This document shows, one piece after another, positions 24,847 through 33,244 of a stretch of 42,836 bases of DNA. Each line of letters starts with the position of its first letter. Position 1 is the first letter of the stretch. The notes under the pieces were generated by a model. That model did not search any database, had not been told where the DNA came from, and saw only the letters and a program-made list of their open reading frames with translations. The DNA comes from Acidobacteriota bacterium (GTDB lineage Bacteria > Acidobacteriota > Vicinamibacteria > Vicinamibacterales > UBA2999), in contig JAUSDY010000115.1 in assembly GCA_030650395.1 (NCBI GenBank), positions 1-42,836 of the forward strand, read 5' to 3'. The translations under genes were made by a program, and so were the position numbers.

Positions 24847-27800
24847 GTGAAATTGTCCCGCCAGTCGTGTCGCGCAACCCATAAGGTGTTGGCCCTCGTC
24901 GTCATCATTCAACTTGCCGGAAGCCTCTCTGCCTGGGCGCAGACCGGCACCGCGGCCCTGGTCGGGGACGTCACCGACTCGCAGAAGCAGGTGCTCCCGG
25001 GCGTCACCGTCACTCTTACCCACGGCGCCACCTTAGCGTCGCAGGTGTCGGTCACCGACCAACGTGGCGGCTTCCGGTTCGGCAACGTGCAGCCCGGCCT
25101 CTACAACATCAAGGCCGAGCTTGCTGGATTCAAGACCTCGGTGATCGAACGCGTCGAGCTCCAGGTTGATTCGGTCAGGCGGGAAACCATTGCCCTCGAG
25201 CTCGGCGGCATCACCGAAACGGTGAGCGTCGTCTCCGAAGTGTCGCACCTGAACACGACCGACGCCAGCGTCGGCAACGTGATCTCGCGCGAGCAGATCC
25301 GCAGCCTGCCGGTCGAGGCGCAGAATGTCGTCCACCTCCTCAGCCTGCAGCCGGGCGCGGTGTTCGTACCGACCTCCAACCCGGCCACGGTGGATCCCCG
25401 CTACGGATCGGTTGGTGGCTCGCGCGCCGACCAGCAGAGCGTGACGCTCGATGGCATCGACGTAAATGACCCGCAGCTGTCGACGGCCTACACCTCGGCC
25501 ATCCGCATGACCCAGGAGGCGCTGCAGGAGTTCCGCGTCAGCACCTCGAACTTCAACGCCGAGATGGGACGGTCGAGCGGTCCGCAGGTGTCGCTCATCA
25601 CCCGCAGCGGCACCAACCAGTACAACGGCTCGGGGTACTGGACGCTGCGCCGCACGGCGACGTCGAGCAACGAGTACTTCCTGAAGCTGTCGCAGCTGGC
25701 CTCCGGCCAGCCCAGCCAGGCGCCGAAACTGGACAAGGACATCTTTGGCGGGTCCTTCGGCGGCCCGATCCGGCGCAACAAGCTGTTCTTTTTCGGCAAT
25801 GTCGAGGCCCTTAGAGAAAAAAGCGAAGCGATCGTGACCCGGGGCGTGCCGTCGAACTCGATGCGCGATGGCGTGCTGATGTATCGCTGCGCGGTCGCCG
25901 CGCTGTGTCCCGGCGGGACCGTGCGCGGCCTTACGGGGAACCACTCGGTGGAGGCGGGATTCTACGGCATGACGCCCGCCGAAATCGCCGCAATCGATCC
26001 GCTCGGCATCGGCCCGAGCCTGGCGGCTATGGAGTACTTCCGAAAATATCCGTCGCCGAACGAGCCGGGCACCGACGGCCGCAACCTGATGGACTATCGC
26101 TTTGCCGCGCCGCTCGAGAATCAGTTCTTCAATCTGATCAGCCGGGTCGATTACAAGGCGGCCAACAACCATAGCTTCTTCGGGCGCTTCGGCAAGCAGG
26201 ACGATACGATTAACACCCCGCCGCAGTTTCCCGGCGGGGCGCCCCTGCGCCAGCGCCTGTTCAACAACTTCGGCGGTGCCTTGGGCTACGACGCGGTCCT
26301 CTCGTCGGCGCTGACCAACAGCTTCCGCTACGGGTTCACAAAGATCGACGAGAACAACGCGGGCCTGACCAAGGCCAACTACGTCACCTTCCGGTTCATC
26401 TCGCCCTATGAGGGCTTCGGATCGTCGTTCACCGACACCCGTCAGACACCCACCCAGAACTTCGTCAACGACCTGTCGTGGTTCAAGGGCCTGCACACGA
26501 TGAAGGTCGGCACCAACATCCGCTTCACGCGCGTGCCGAAGAGCCGGTTCCAGACGTCGTATCTGAGTGCGTCGGTAAACCCCTCATGGGTCGGCGGTGT
26601 GGGCCGGCGCAACATGCCGGGCAACTCCTTCTGCACTGTGCCGGGCTGCAGCCTGCCGGCGGTCAATTCGAATTTCCAGGGCGGCTACGCCGACGCGTGG
26701 CTCAACATCCTGGGCGTGCTATCGGCGGCAACGCAACGTGCCAACTACAACAAGGATGGCACGCCGCAAGCCCCAGGCTCCGCGGTCGCGCGGGAAATCG
26801 CGTCCGATGAGTTCGAGTTCTACGTGCAGGATGCCTGGCAGCTCCGGCCCAACCTGACGATGACGGCCGGTTTGCGCTACAGCGTGTATTCGCCCCCGTA
26901 CGAGGTCAATGGCCTTCAGGTCGCGCCGACCGTCAGCATGGGTGCCTGGTTCGACGAGCGCGCGCAGAACGCGCTGAAAGGCATTCCCTCCAGCGCCAGT
27001 CCGATCGTCACCTTTGACCTGGCGGGGCCGAAGAACGGCAAGAAGGGCTTCTACGAGTGGGACAAGAACAACGTCGCGCCGCGCATCGCCATGGCGTGGA
27101 CACCGGCCGAAGGCATCATCGTGCGCGGCGGTTACTCGAAAGTCTTCGACCGCGTCGGCGTCGGCCTGGCGACCAACTTCGATGAGGGATTTGCGTACGG
27201 CATGTCGACGCAGATCAGCAGTCCGTTTGGCGCGCCGTACGAAACCAACCCAGCTATCCGCTTCCGCGGCATCGACCAGATGCCGCCGACGATGCCGGCC
27301 GCGCCGGCCGGGGGCTTCCCGCAGACGCCGCCGCGTCGCGCCGGCATCATCACGACCAGCATCGACGACACGCTGGTGACGCCGTCCGCCCACATGGGCA
27401 GCGCGATCGTCGGATTCGACCTCGGCAAGAACTACACCTTCGAGGCCGGCTACGTCGGCCGCTTCGGCCGCGACCTGCTGGTCCGCCGCGATCTGGCGAT
27501 GCCGCTCAACCTGGTGGACCCGGCGTCGAACACCGACTACTTCACGGCAGCGCAGCAGATCATCCGCGCCGCACAGGCCGCCGGCTTGACCGGCAACTCG
27601 CCGGCGACGGCATATGCCGGCCTGCCGGCCGTGGCGTACTGGCAGAACATCTTCCCCGCCGCGGCTGCCGGCGGGCTCACCGCCACGCAGGCGATCACCC
27701 GGGCGTACATGCAAAACGGGCCCGACTGGATCACCGCGCTCTACGACATGGACACGTCGTGCTCGCCGGCCTGCAGCAAGTTCGGGCCGTATGCCTACTT

Positions 27801-28653
27801 CGCAGAGCAGTACGACTCGCTGGCCGGCATCAGCTCGATTGGCCGCTCCAACTACAACGCGCTGAACCTCACCCTGCGGCGTCGGTTCGCGGCCGGGGTG
27901 CAGTTCGACATCAACTACACGCTGGCGAAATCCGATGACATGGGCTCGCAGGTCGAGCGCGGCAGCGCGTTCGGCAACGCCGGCAACGGCGGCAGCTCGG
28001 GGTTCCTGATCAACTCGTTCGAGCCCGAGCTGAATTACGGCCCGTCGGATTTCGACATCCGGCACCAGGTCAATGCCAACTGGCTCGTGGAGCTGCCGTT
28101 CGGACAGGGCAAGCGGTTCGGCTCCGGCGCCAGCGGCTTCGTCAATCAGATCATCGGCGACTGGTCGGTGGCGGGGCTGGTGCGCTGGACCAGCGGCTTC
28201 CCGTTCAACGTCTCGAACTGCCGCTCGTGCTGGGCAACGAATTGGAACCTGACCGGCAACGCGATGCTGGTGGATCCGAACGACCTGCCGGAGACCGGCA
28301 CCACCAAGAACATTGTCGACAATCGCCCCAGTCCGTTCGTCGATCCCGTCGACGCGTTGACGAAGTTCCGGCGCCAACTGCCAGGCGAAGCGGGCATTCG
28401 CAACCTGCTGAGGGGCGACGGCTACTACACCCTCGACCTCAGCATGAGTAAGGCGTGGTCGCTCGGCATCGCCGACCATCGCCTGCGCTTCCGGTGGGAT
28501 GTCTTCAACGCCACCAACACGCCGAAGTTCGACGTGTTCAATTTGACGAACACCCCGGATCGACCCGGCTTTGGCCGCTACAACGGCACGCTCGCCACCT
28601 GCGACGCGCAGGCCGGGCGCTGCATGCAGTTCGCTCTGAGGTACGAGTTCTAA
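24847..28653 (+). CDS. Oar-like TonB-dependent outer-membrane transporter, large
   Basis: This transporter is about 1268 residues. Signal peptide with hydrophobic core VLALVVIIQLAGSLSAWA; carboxypeptidase-regulatory-like domain at about 30-120 (GDVTDSQKQVLPGVTVTLTH, GGFRFGNVQPGLYNIKAELAG); plug at about 125-250 (NVISREQIRSLPVEAQNV, SVTLDGIDVND, EFRVSTSNFNAEMGRSSG); then a long barrel ending in CMQFALRYEF with a terminal Phe. This is the classical acidobacterial Oar type for uptake of large substrates, which cannot be predicted here. GTG 24847 is preferred to GTG 24841 because GGAGG (24837-24841) then has a 5-bp spacing. The TAA stop is the first base block of a 13-nt repeat array. Confidence 0.93.
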   Translation: MKLSRQSCRATHKVLALVVIIQLAGSLSAWAQTGTAALVGDVTDSQKQVLPGVTVTLTHGATLASQVSVTDQRGGFRFGNVQPGLYNIKAELAGFKTSVIERVELQVDSVRRETIALELGGITETVSVVSEVSHLNTTDASVGNVISREQIRSLPVEAQNVVHLLSLQPGAVFVPTSNPATVDPRYGSVGGSRADQQSVTLDGIDVNDPQLSTAYTSAIRMTQEALQEFRVSTSNFNAEMGRSSGPQVSLITRSGTNQYNGSGYWTLRRTATSSNEYFLKLSQLASGQPSQAPKLDKDIFGGSFGGPIRRNKLFFFGNVEALREKSEAIVTRGVPSNSMRDGVLMYRCAVAALCPGGTVRGLTGNHSVEAGFYGMTPAEIAAIDPLGIGPSLAAMEYFRKYPSPNEPGTDGRNLMDYRFAAPLENQFFNLISRVDYKAANNHSFFGRFGKQDDTINTPPQFPGGAPLRQRLFNNFGGALGYDAVLSSALTNSFRYGFTKIDENNAGLTKANYVTFRFISPYEGFGSSFTDTRQTPTQNFVNDLSWFKGLHTMKVGTNIRFTRVPKSRFQTSYLSASVNPSWVGGVGRRNMPGNSFCTVPGCSLPAVNSNFQGGYADAWLNILGVLSAATQRANYNKDGTPQAPGSAVAREIASDEFEFYVQDAWQLRPNLTMTAGLRYSVYSPPYEVNGLQVAPTVSMGAWFDERAQNALKGIPSSASPIVTFDLAGPKNGKKGFYEWDKNNVAPRIAMAWTPAEGIIVRGGYSKVFDRVGVGLATNFDEGFAYGMSTQISSPFGAPYETNPAIRFRGIDQMPPTMPAAPAGGFPQTPPRRAGIITTSIDDTLVTPSAHMGSAIVGFDLGKNYTFEAGYVGRFGRDLLVRRDLAMPLNLVDPASNTDYFTAAQQIIRAAQAAGLTGNSPATAYAGLPAVAYWQNIFPAAAAGGLTATQAITRAYMQNGPDWITALYDMDTSCSPACSKFGPYAYFAEQYDSLAGISSIGRSNYNALNLTLRRRFAAGVQFDINYTLAKSDDMGSQVERGSAFGNAGNGGSSGFLINSFEPELNYGPSDFDIRHQVNANWLVELPFGQGKRFGSGASGFVNQIIGDWSVAGLVRWTSGFPFNVSNCRSCWATNWNLTGNAMLVDPNDLPETGTTKNIVDNRPSPFVDPVDALTKFRRQLPGEAGIRNLLRGDGYYTLDLSMSKAWSLGIADHRLRFRWDVFNATNTPKFDVFNLTNTPDRPGFGRYNGTLATCDAQAGRCMQFALRYEF

Positions 28654-28880
28654 GGGTTCCTCACGAGGGTTCCTCACGAGGGTTCCACACGAGGGTTCCT
28701 CACGAGGGTTCCACACGAGGGTTCCACACGAGGGTTCCTCACGAGGGTTCTTCACGAGGGTTCCTCACGAGGGTTCTTCACGAAGGTTCGGAACAGAACC
28801 TCCGTGGGGAACCTCCGTGGGGAACCTCCGTGAGGAACCTCCGTGAGGAACCTCCGTGAGGAACCTCCGTGAGGAACCTA
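28653..28880. repeat. 13-nt tandem inverted array, locus 1
   Basis: Ten direct units of 13 nt (AGGGTTCCTCACG and variants with ACAC or TTCAC) run from 28653 to 28782. A loop of about 14 bases follows, then six inverted units (AACCTCCGTGAGG or GTGGGG) at 28797-28874 plus partial units. Paired units differ at two positions, one of which is a G-T wobble. The array fills the whole gap between two convergent genes: the first unit begins in the TAA of the Oar-like gene, and the last partial unit includes the TAG of the minus-strand fusion gene. Copies occur at 32728-32925 and 37895-38050. Confidence 0.95.
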
Positions 28881-31340
28881 CGGCAGCACGCGTCCGGGTC
28901 TGTTTCCCGCCGGACGATCGCCCGCCCAAACTGGCGAGCCGTTCACGAACACCGTATGAATGCCGCGAGCCCGAAGCCGTGGGCTTTCAAAGGTCGACAT
29001 ATCCAGAACGGTGGCGGGATCGAACAGCACGAGGTCGGCTTTCATCCCGACCCGAATCGTCCCGCGGTCCTTCAAGCCAAGACGCGCGGCCGGCAGTGAC
29101 GTCATCTTGCGGATCGCCTCCGGCAGGGTGAGCCACTTCTCGTCGCGCACAAACCGGCCGAGCACGCGTGGGAAGGTTCCAGCGCCGCGCGGGTGGCTGA
29201 CGCCCACGCCGCCATCGCTGGCGACCATGGCCCAGGGTTGACGGTAGAACGTCTTCATGTCCTCTTCGGCCATGGTGTGGCCGATCACGCCCGCATCCCC
29301 GTCCTGCACGATGCGGATGTACAGATCGACCTCGCTGATGCCCTCGGTCTTCGCGATGTCGTCGAGGCGGCGGCCGACGTAGGTGGGGTATTTCGGGAGC
29401 CGCGTGATCTGGATGTTGCGTCCGCCACCGACATCATCAAGCGCTTCCTTGACGCTCGCCGGATCGGTCCACTGCTTGTTCGGGACGAGCACCTTGAGGT
29501 TCGAGCTCCACGCCAGATACGGATAGACATCCGCCGTCACGTCCACCCCGCGTTTGCGCGCGGCTTCGATCAAGGCCACCACCTCGGCGGCCTTGCCCCA
29601 CACCCCCACGGTGCCGAGCTTGATGTGCGTGATCTGCACCGGCAGCCGCGCCTTTTCGCCGATCGCGATGGCTTCTCGCACCGCTTCGAGCGTGCGATCC
29701 GCTTCATCGCGGATGTGGGAGATGTAGAACCCGCGGTGGCGCGCGGCCGCCCGGGCCAGCGACACCACTTCTTCGGTCGAGGCGTAGCTGCCGACTTCGT
29801 ACTCGAGGCCTGACGACAGCCCGATAGCGCCTTCCCTCATCTCCTGCTCGACCAGCGCCGCCATGCGCGCGATTTCGGCGTTGGTGGCCGGACGCTTGAA
29901 GTCCTCGCCCATCACCTGCCGGCGGATCGTGGCGTGTCCGACAAGCATCGCGACGTTCAGCGTGGTGGGAGTCGCCCGCTTCCGCGCAAGATAGTCGCGC
30001 ACCGGGAATGGCGAGCTGCCGTCCTGGCCGAGCAGCACGGTCGTAATTCCCTGGGACACTTGCGTAATCGCTTCGGGATCGCCTTCGAGCCCGTCGGTCG
30101 AATGGTTGTGCGCGTCGATAAAGCCGGGCGCCAGCACCAGCCCCGTGCCATCGATGGTTCGATCGTCGGGATGCGGCACGATCGATCCCACTTCGCGGAT
30201 CGAATCGCCCTCGATGCGCACGTCGACGCGCTGCAGCGGCGCACCGGTGCCGTCGGCCACCTGCGCGCCGACGATCGTCCACGCGGCCGTGTCTCGCAGC
30301 TTGGGAATCAGCTGTTCGGCGATCGCGTTGACGATCCGCTCGGGCTGCGCCTGGCTGAGATTGGCGAGAGCAATAACGGTGATGCCGTCGCCCAGGTAGC
30401 GGGCAATGTAGGTCTTGAAGCCCTGCCAGGCGCCGCCGTGGCGTTGCACCTGCTGTCCCCCGAAGCGCTCGACGTCCCAGCCAAACCCGTACGGATGGCG
30501 GCGGCCGCTGTTCAGGCGTACCGGTTCGAACACGAGACGCCAGCTCTCCGGCTTCAGAACACCGCCGGCGCGCAGCCCGCGATCCCACGCGATCAAATCC
30601 TGCAGCGACAGATAGAGCGAGCCATCCGCCGTGGTGTTCAGCTGCGGCGCCACCCATTCCTGGTTTTGCAGCACGCCGTTGGCCAGCCGGTAGCCCGCGG
30701 CACGGTGCGGCACGATATCCGCCTCGCTGATCACCCGCGCCGTCGTCATGCCCAGCGGGCGGAACACGCGGTCGCGCAGCACGTCGCCGTAAAAACTGCC
30801 CGTGACCTTGCGCACGAGGGCGCCGAGCAGGACGTAACCCGTGTTGCTGTACTTCCATTGATCTCCGGGCGCGAAGTCCAGCGGCATCTCGTAGGCGAGC
30901 CGTGCGAGGTCGTCTTCCGTATAGTCGCGCCGGTAGTCGACCCTGCCTCCGGTGTAGTCAGGAATGCCCGACGTGTGCGTCAGCAAATGGCGAACGGTGA
31001 TGGAGCGCCACGACGCGGGGCCATCCGGATAGAACTTCGAAAGCGGATCCGACAGCGCGAGCTTGCCGTCTTCGATGAGGAGCATGACGACGGTGGCCGT
31101 GAACTGCTTGCCGAGCGATCCGGACTGGAAGATGGTGTCTACGGTAACCGGGACATCGTGTTCGACGCTGGCGAGACCATAGCCCTGCGCCTTGACGACC
31201 TCCCCATTCCGCACCACGGCCACCGCAACGCCAGGAATGCGTTGCGCCGCCAGTTCCCTGGCGACGATGGCGTCGATGGGATCGGCCTGGCGTGCCTGAA
31301 GGCCCGCGAGGGACAGTGCGACGAGCAGCAGCGGTTTCAC
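28878..31340 (-). CDS. Serine hydrolase (class C beta-lactamase fold) fused to D-aminoacylase
   Basis: One uninterrupted 820-residue frame joins two enzymes. After a signal peptide (1-17), residues 20-350 are a PF00144-type serine hydrolase: SxxK at S75-L-G-K78, YSN at 164-166, and QRHGGAWQG near 299-307. Residues 355-820 are an N-acyl-D-amino-acid deacylase-type amidohydrolase: VRIEGDSIREVG, GFIDAHNH with H411 and H413, HIRDEAD, THIKLG, catalytic ASDGG and the closing GLKDRGTIRVGMKADLVLFDP. Family logic suggests cleavage of D-amino-acid-containing peptides, such as peptidoglycan fragments, by the first domain and deacylation by the second. That coupling is inference. GTG start; the stop lies in the 13-nt repeat array. 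Confidence 0.88.
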   Translation of the reverse strand: MKPLLLVALSLAGLQARQADPIDAIVARELAAQRIPGVAVAVVRNGEVVKAQGYGLASVEHDVPVTVDTIFQSGSLGKQFTATVVMLLIEDGKLALSDPLSKFYPDGPASWRSITVRHLLTHTSGIPDYTGGRVDYRRDYTEDDLARLAYEMPLDFAPGDQWKYSNTGYVLLGALVRKVTGSFYGDVLRDRVFRPLGMTTARVISEADIVPHRAAGYRLANGVLQNQEWVAPQLNTTADGSLYLSLQDLIAWDRGLRAGGVLKPESWRLVFEPVRLNSGRRHPYGFGWDVERFGGQQVQRHGGAWQGFKTYIARYLGDGITVIALANLSQAQPERIVNAIAEQLIPKLRDTAAWTIVGAQVADGTGAPLQRVDVRIEGDSIREVGSIVPHPDDRTIDGTGLVLAPGFIDAHNHSTDGLEGDPEAITQVSQGITTVLLGQDGSSPFPVRDYLARKRATPTTLNVAMLVGHATIRRQVMGEDFKRPATNAEIARMAALVEQEMREGAIGLSSGLEYEVGSYASTEEVVSLARAAARHRGFYISHIRDEADRTLEAVREAIAIGEKARLPVQITHIKLGTVGVWGKAAEVVALIEAARKRGVDVTADVYPYLAWSSNLKVLVPNKQWTDPASVKEALDDVGGGRNIQITRLPKYPTYVGRRLDDIAKTEGISEVDLYIRIVQDGDAGVIGHTMAEEDMKTFYRQPWAMVASDGGVGVSHPRGAGTFPRVLGRFVRDEKWLTLPEAIRKMTSLPAARLGLKDRGTIRVGMKADLVLFDPATVLDMSTFESPRLRARGIHTVFVNGSPVWAGDRPAGNRPGRVLP

Positions 31341-31371
31341 GGAGCCGATGGTAACGCAGTCGGCCGGTGCG

Positions 31372-31393
31372 CTGATCCCTGATCCCGATCCCT
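31372..31393. repeat. TGATCCC microrepeat, single arm
   Basis: Three TGATCCC/CGATCCC units lie between the start of the fusion gene (31340) and the stop of the upstream hypothetical gene (31395). They match the right arm of the array at 3843-3876. No inverted arm is present. Confidence 0.7.
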
Positions 31394-31394
31394 G

Positions 31395-32024
31395 TTAGTG
31401 AACGATCAACCCGACGAGGATCAAGCCGAACTTGATCGTCGCGGCGGCTTGGCCTGCCTGTTTTACTTCGAAGACGACGCCGTCGTGGCCTGAGTCGTTC
31501 TTATAGGCCGACAGCACCGCGCCTGGCGCGTCCTCAGGCGGATCCAGGCTCAACGACGCGGGATGCGACGTGCCGATGGTTTGCTTCGACAGGGCCACCG
31601 CGCCGTCGAAGCCAGGCACCTTCGGATCGCGATCGACGGCGGCCGGGCTGAGAAGCAGGAATTCGCGAAACGGCGAGATGCCGAGGTGATCGCCGTTCTG
31701 CGGCTGCTGCCCGTAGCGCAGCGTGTAGACGCCCGGCTTCACGACCTTGCCGCGGATCTCTTTGAACATACCAGTCACGCGCAGCGCGCCCACCAGCGTT
31801 CCACCCTCGACGTTGCTCCAGCCCGGACCAGCCGCGGTGATGGCGACGCCATTAACCCACCAAAACTCGATAGTGCTCTCGCCCAGAGTCACCTTCGCGC
31901 CCGTCGTCTGTAATTGATTCTTGATAGCGGGCGCCAGTTCTTCGGGCGCCGGGACGGCGGAGTTCAGAGTTGTGAGTTGAGAGTTAAGAGCAAAGACAAC
32001 GATAGCCGCAAACAGGAGATGCAC
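31395..32024 (-). CDS. Hypothetical secreted protein
   Basis: This is a 209-residue protein of unknown function. The N-terminus MHLLFAAIVVFALNSQLTTLNSAVPAPEEL looks like a short signal peptide; its second half is encoded by AACTCT-type microrepeats. The mature part is rich in beta strands (TIEFWWVNGVAI, VKPGVYTLRYGQQPQNGDHLG) and has no recognisable catalytic motif; similar domains are seen as acidobacterial hypothetical proteins. GTG start at 32024. It lies between the DUF1326-like gene and the hydrolase fusion gene, on the same strand. The start codon sits in the loop of a repeat hairpin, which may affect translation. Confidence 0.65.
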   Translation of the reverse strand: MHLLFAAIVVFALNSQLTTLNSAVPAPEELAPAIKNQLQTTGAKVTLGESTIEFWWVNGVAITAAGPGWSNVEGGTLVGALRVTGMFKEIRGKVVKPGVYTLRYGQQPQNGDHLGISPFREFLLLSPAAVDRDPKVPGFDGAVALSKQTIGTSHPASLSLDPPEDAPGAVLSAYKNDSGHDGVVFEVKQAGQAAATIKFGLILVGLIVH

Positions 32025-32060
32025 TGTTCTTAACTCTTAACTCTGAACTCTTAACTCTTT
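31961..32060. repeat. AACTCTTAACTC hairpin spanning a start codon
   Basis: A left arm of GAGTT units (31961-31990) lies inside the signal-peptide coding region of the hypothetical gene, and a right arm of CTTAACTCTTAACTCTGAACTC (32027-32060) lies just upstream of its GTG. The arms are inverse to each other. In the mRNA the start codon, ribosome site region and first 11 codons are in the loop. The same family occurs at 33173-33244 and 38756-38790. Confidence 0.8.
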
Positions 32061-32062
32061 AC

Positions 32063-32728
32063 TCAGTAAGAAAAGGTCCCCCAGAACGCGGACCTTTTGT
32101 CCGGAGCACTCCATTTGGTGCCGAGTCCTTCGCCCGAAAACGCGTGGGCTTCCGCGACGCCCATGGATGACTGCGCCATCTGCGTGAAGGGCTTGAACCA
32201 CTGCATCGCGCCGCAGCTCGGGTCGTGCGTCATTTCCTTCTTGATGGTGAGCAGCAGCGTGTCGGCGGCGCTCACCTCGACGTACTTCGCCGAGGTCGCA
32301 AAACGCATCGGCGCGGTATCAACCCGAACGACCTGCGTGATCAAACCGCCGGTGAGCTCGCGCACCAGTGCGACGAGGGCCGTGCGCTGCGCCGGCGTGG
32401 CGCGCGGATCGACCGTGATGATCGCCTTGACGGCCGTCGGCGCTTCGCCGCCCATCTCGCGCATGCCGAGGTTGCGATCGCCGGCCACCGCCGCGATCAC
32501 GGTGAGGCCGTCGAGCGGCACGCCGTCGAATGCGCCGGTCGTGATCCGCCACGCCAGCACGGCCTGGCGCCCCATCGTTTCCGCCTCGCTGTTCATGATG
32601 CAGCCGCCGGCAAACACCTCGGCGGTGCGCGCCTCGACGTACTCACCGGTGAGCCGCGAGCGATCGTCGGCCGACACCAAAGCCGTGAACAGGGTCGACG
32701 CCGCGACGATGGTCAGTGCCAGTTTCAT
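32063..32728 (-). CDS. DUF1326-like secreted protein
   Basis: This 221-residue exported protein has signal peptide MKLALTIVAASTLFTALVSA. The mature start TGEYVEARTAEVFAGGCIMNSE and the following VLAWRITTGAFDGVPLDGLTV resemble the DUF1326 family, though only part of the Cys pattern is present. Biochemical role unknown. The start at 32728 is preferred because it opens the signal peptide; the frame is open to 32752 only through repeat sequence. The ATG is directly abutted by a 13-nt repeat array, leaving no ordinary Shine-Dalgarno sequence. It lies in a minus-strand run downstream of the PaoABC-type oxidoreductase genes. Confidence 0.75.
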   Translation of the reverse strand: MKLALTIVAASTLFTALVSADDRSRLTGEYVEARTAEVFAGGCIMNSEAETMGRQAVLAWRITTGAFDGVPLDGLTVIAAVAGDRNLGMREMGGEAPTAVKAIITVDPRATPAQRTALVALVRELTGGLITQVVRVDTAPMRFATSAKYVEVSAADTLLLTIKKEMTHDPSCGAMQWFKPFTQMAQSSMGVAEAHAFSGEGLGTKWSAPDKRSAFWGTFSY

Positions 32729-32925
32729 AGGTTCCTCACGATCGTTCCTCACGAGGGTTCCTCACGAGGGTTCCTCACGAGGGTTCCTCACGAGGGTTCC
32801 TCACGAGGGTTCCTCACGAAGGTTCCCACGGGGGTTCCCCATAATAGCTCCTGCCGGGGCTCTTGGAACCTCCGTCGGGAACCTCCGTAAGGAACCTCCG
32901 TAAGGAACCCCCGTGAAGAACCCTA
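32728..32925. repeat. 13-nt tandem inverted array, locus 2
   Basis: About eight direct units (TTCCTCACGAGGG rotation of locus 1) lie at 32728-32840, followed by a 26-base spacer and four inverted units (AACCTCCGTAAGG and variants) at 32867-32918 plus a partial one. Six central left units are identical or nearly so, suggesting recent expansion. The array separates two codirectional genes: it touches the ATG of the DUF1326-like gene on one side and the TAG of the 77-residue gene on the other. Confidence 0.95.
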
Positions 32926-33156
32926 TTCGCAACACCCTCTCTCACCGCCATGCTGGCACGTCGTCGGATGCACGGACAGCCCGTCCGGCCCTAACGCCTT
33001 CTGCGTGCACGTGCACCAGTAATGCGTGGCGTCGTAGCGATCGTAGAACTTGAACTCGTCGGGATCCGGCACCGACATCACGTACATGCCCTTGTGCCGC
33101 AGGTTGCTGCAGTGATGCTCGTTGACGAGCGGCGAAGCGGGCTTTGGAATATCCAT
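32923..33156 (-). CDS. Small Cys/His-rich protein
   Basis: This 77-residue protein of unknown function has two HC or CxC clusters: NEHHCSNLRHKGMYV near 13-27, WCTCTQKALGPDG near 47-59, and a C-terminal TCQHGGERGCCE. Nine or so Cys/His residues suggest a metal or Fe-S site. ATG at 33156 with AAGGA 7 bp upstream on the minus strand. It follows the FAD subunit of the oxidoreductase by 80 bp, with an AACTCTTAACTC hairpin between. An accessory role for the oxidoreductase is possible but unproven. Confidence 0.75.
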   Translation of the reverse strand: MDIPKPASPLVNEHHCSNLRHKGMYVMSVPDPDEFKFYDRYDATHYWCTCTQKALGPDGLSVHPTTCQHGGERGCCE

Positions 33157-33172
33157 AAGTAGATCCTTGTAG

Positions 33173-33244
33173 TGCAGAGTGAAGAGTTATGAGTTGAGAG
33201 CTTCTGCGTGTCCTCTTAACTCGCAACTCTTAACTGTTAACTCC
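33173..33244. repeat. AACTCTTAACTC inverted microrepeat
   Basis: A left arm GAGTGAAGAGTTATGAGTTGAGAG (33176-33200 region) and a right arm of CTCTTAACTCGCAACTCTTAACTG (33213-33244) are inverse to each other. The right arm supplies the final codons and the TAA stop (33237-33239) of the FAD-subunit gene. Confidence 0.8.

Noticed and set aside
28653-28880. Possible CRISPR array
   Set aside because: Units are 13 nt, directly abutting with no unique spacers, and the second half is inverted. No cas genes nearby. Same applies to 32728-32925 and 37895-38050.
32728-32903. Plus-strand frames with FLTRVPHEGSSRG periodic peptides
   Set aside because: They are translations of the 13-nt repeat and end without any recognised domain; likewise at 28455-28859.
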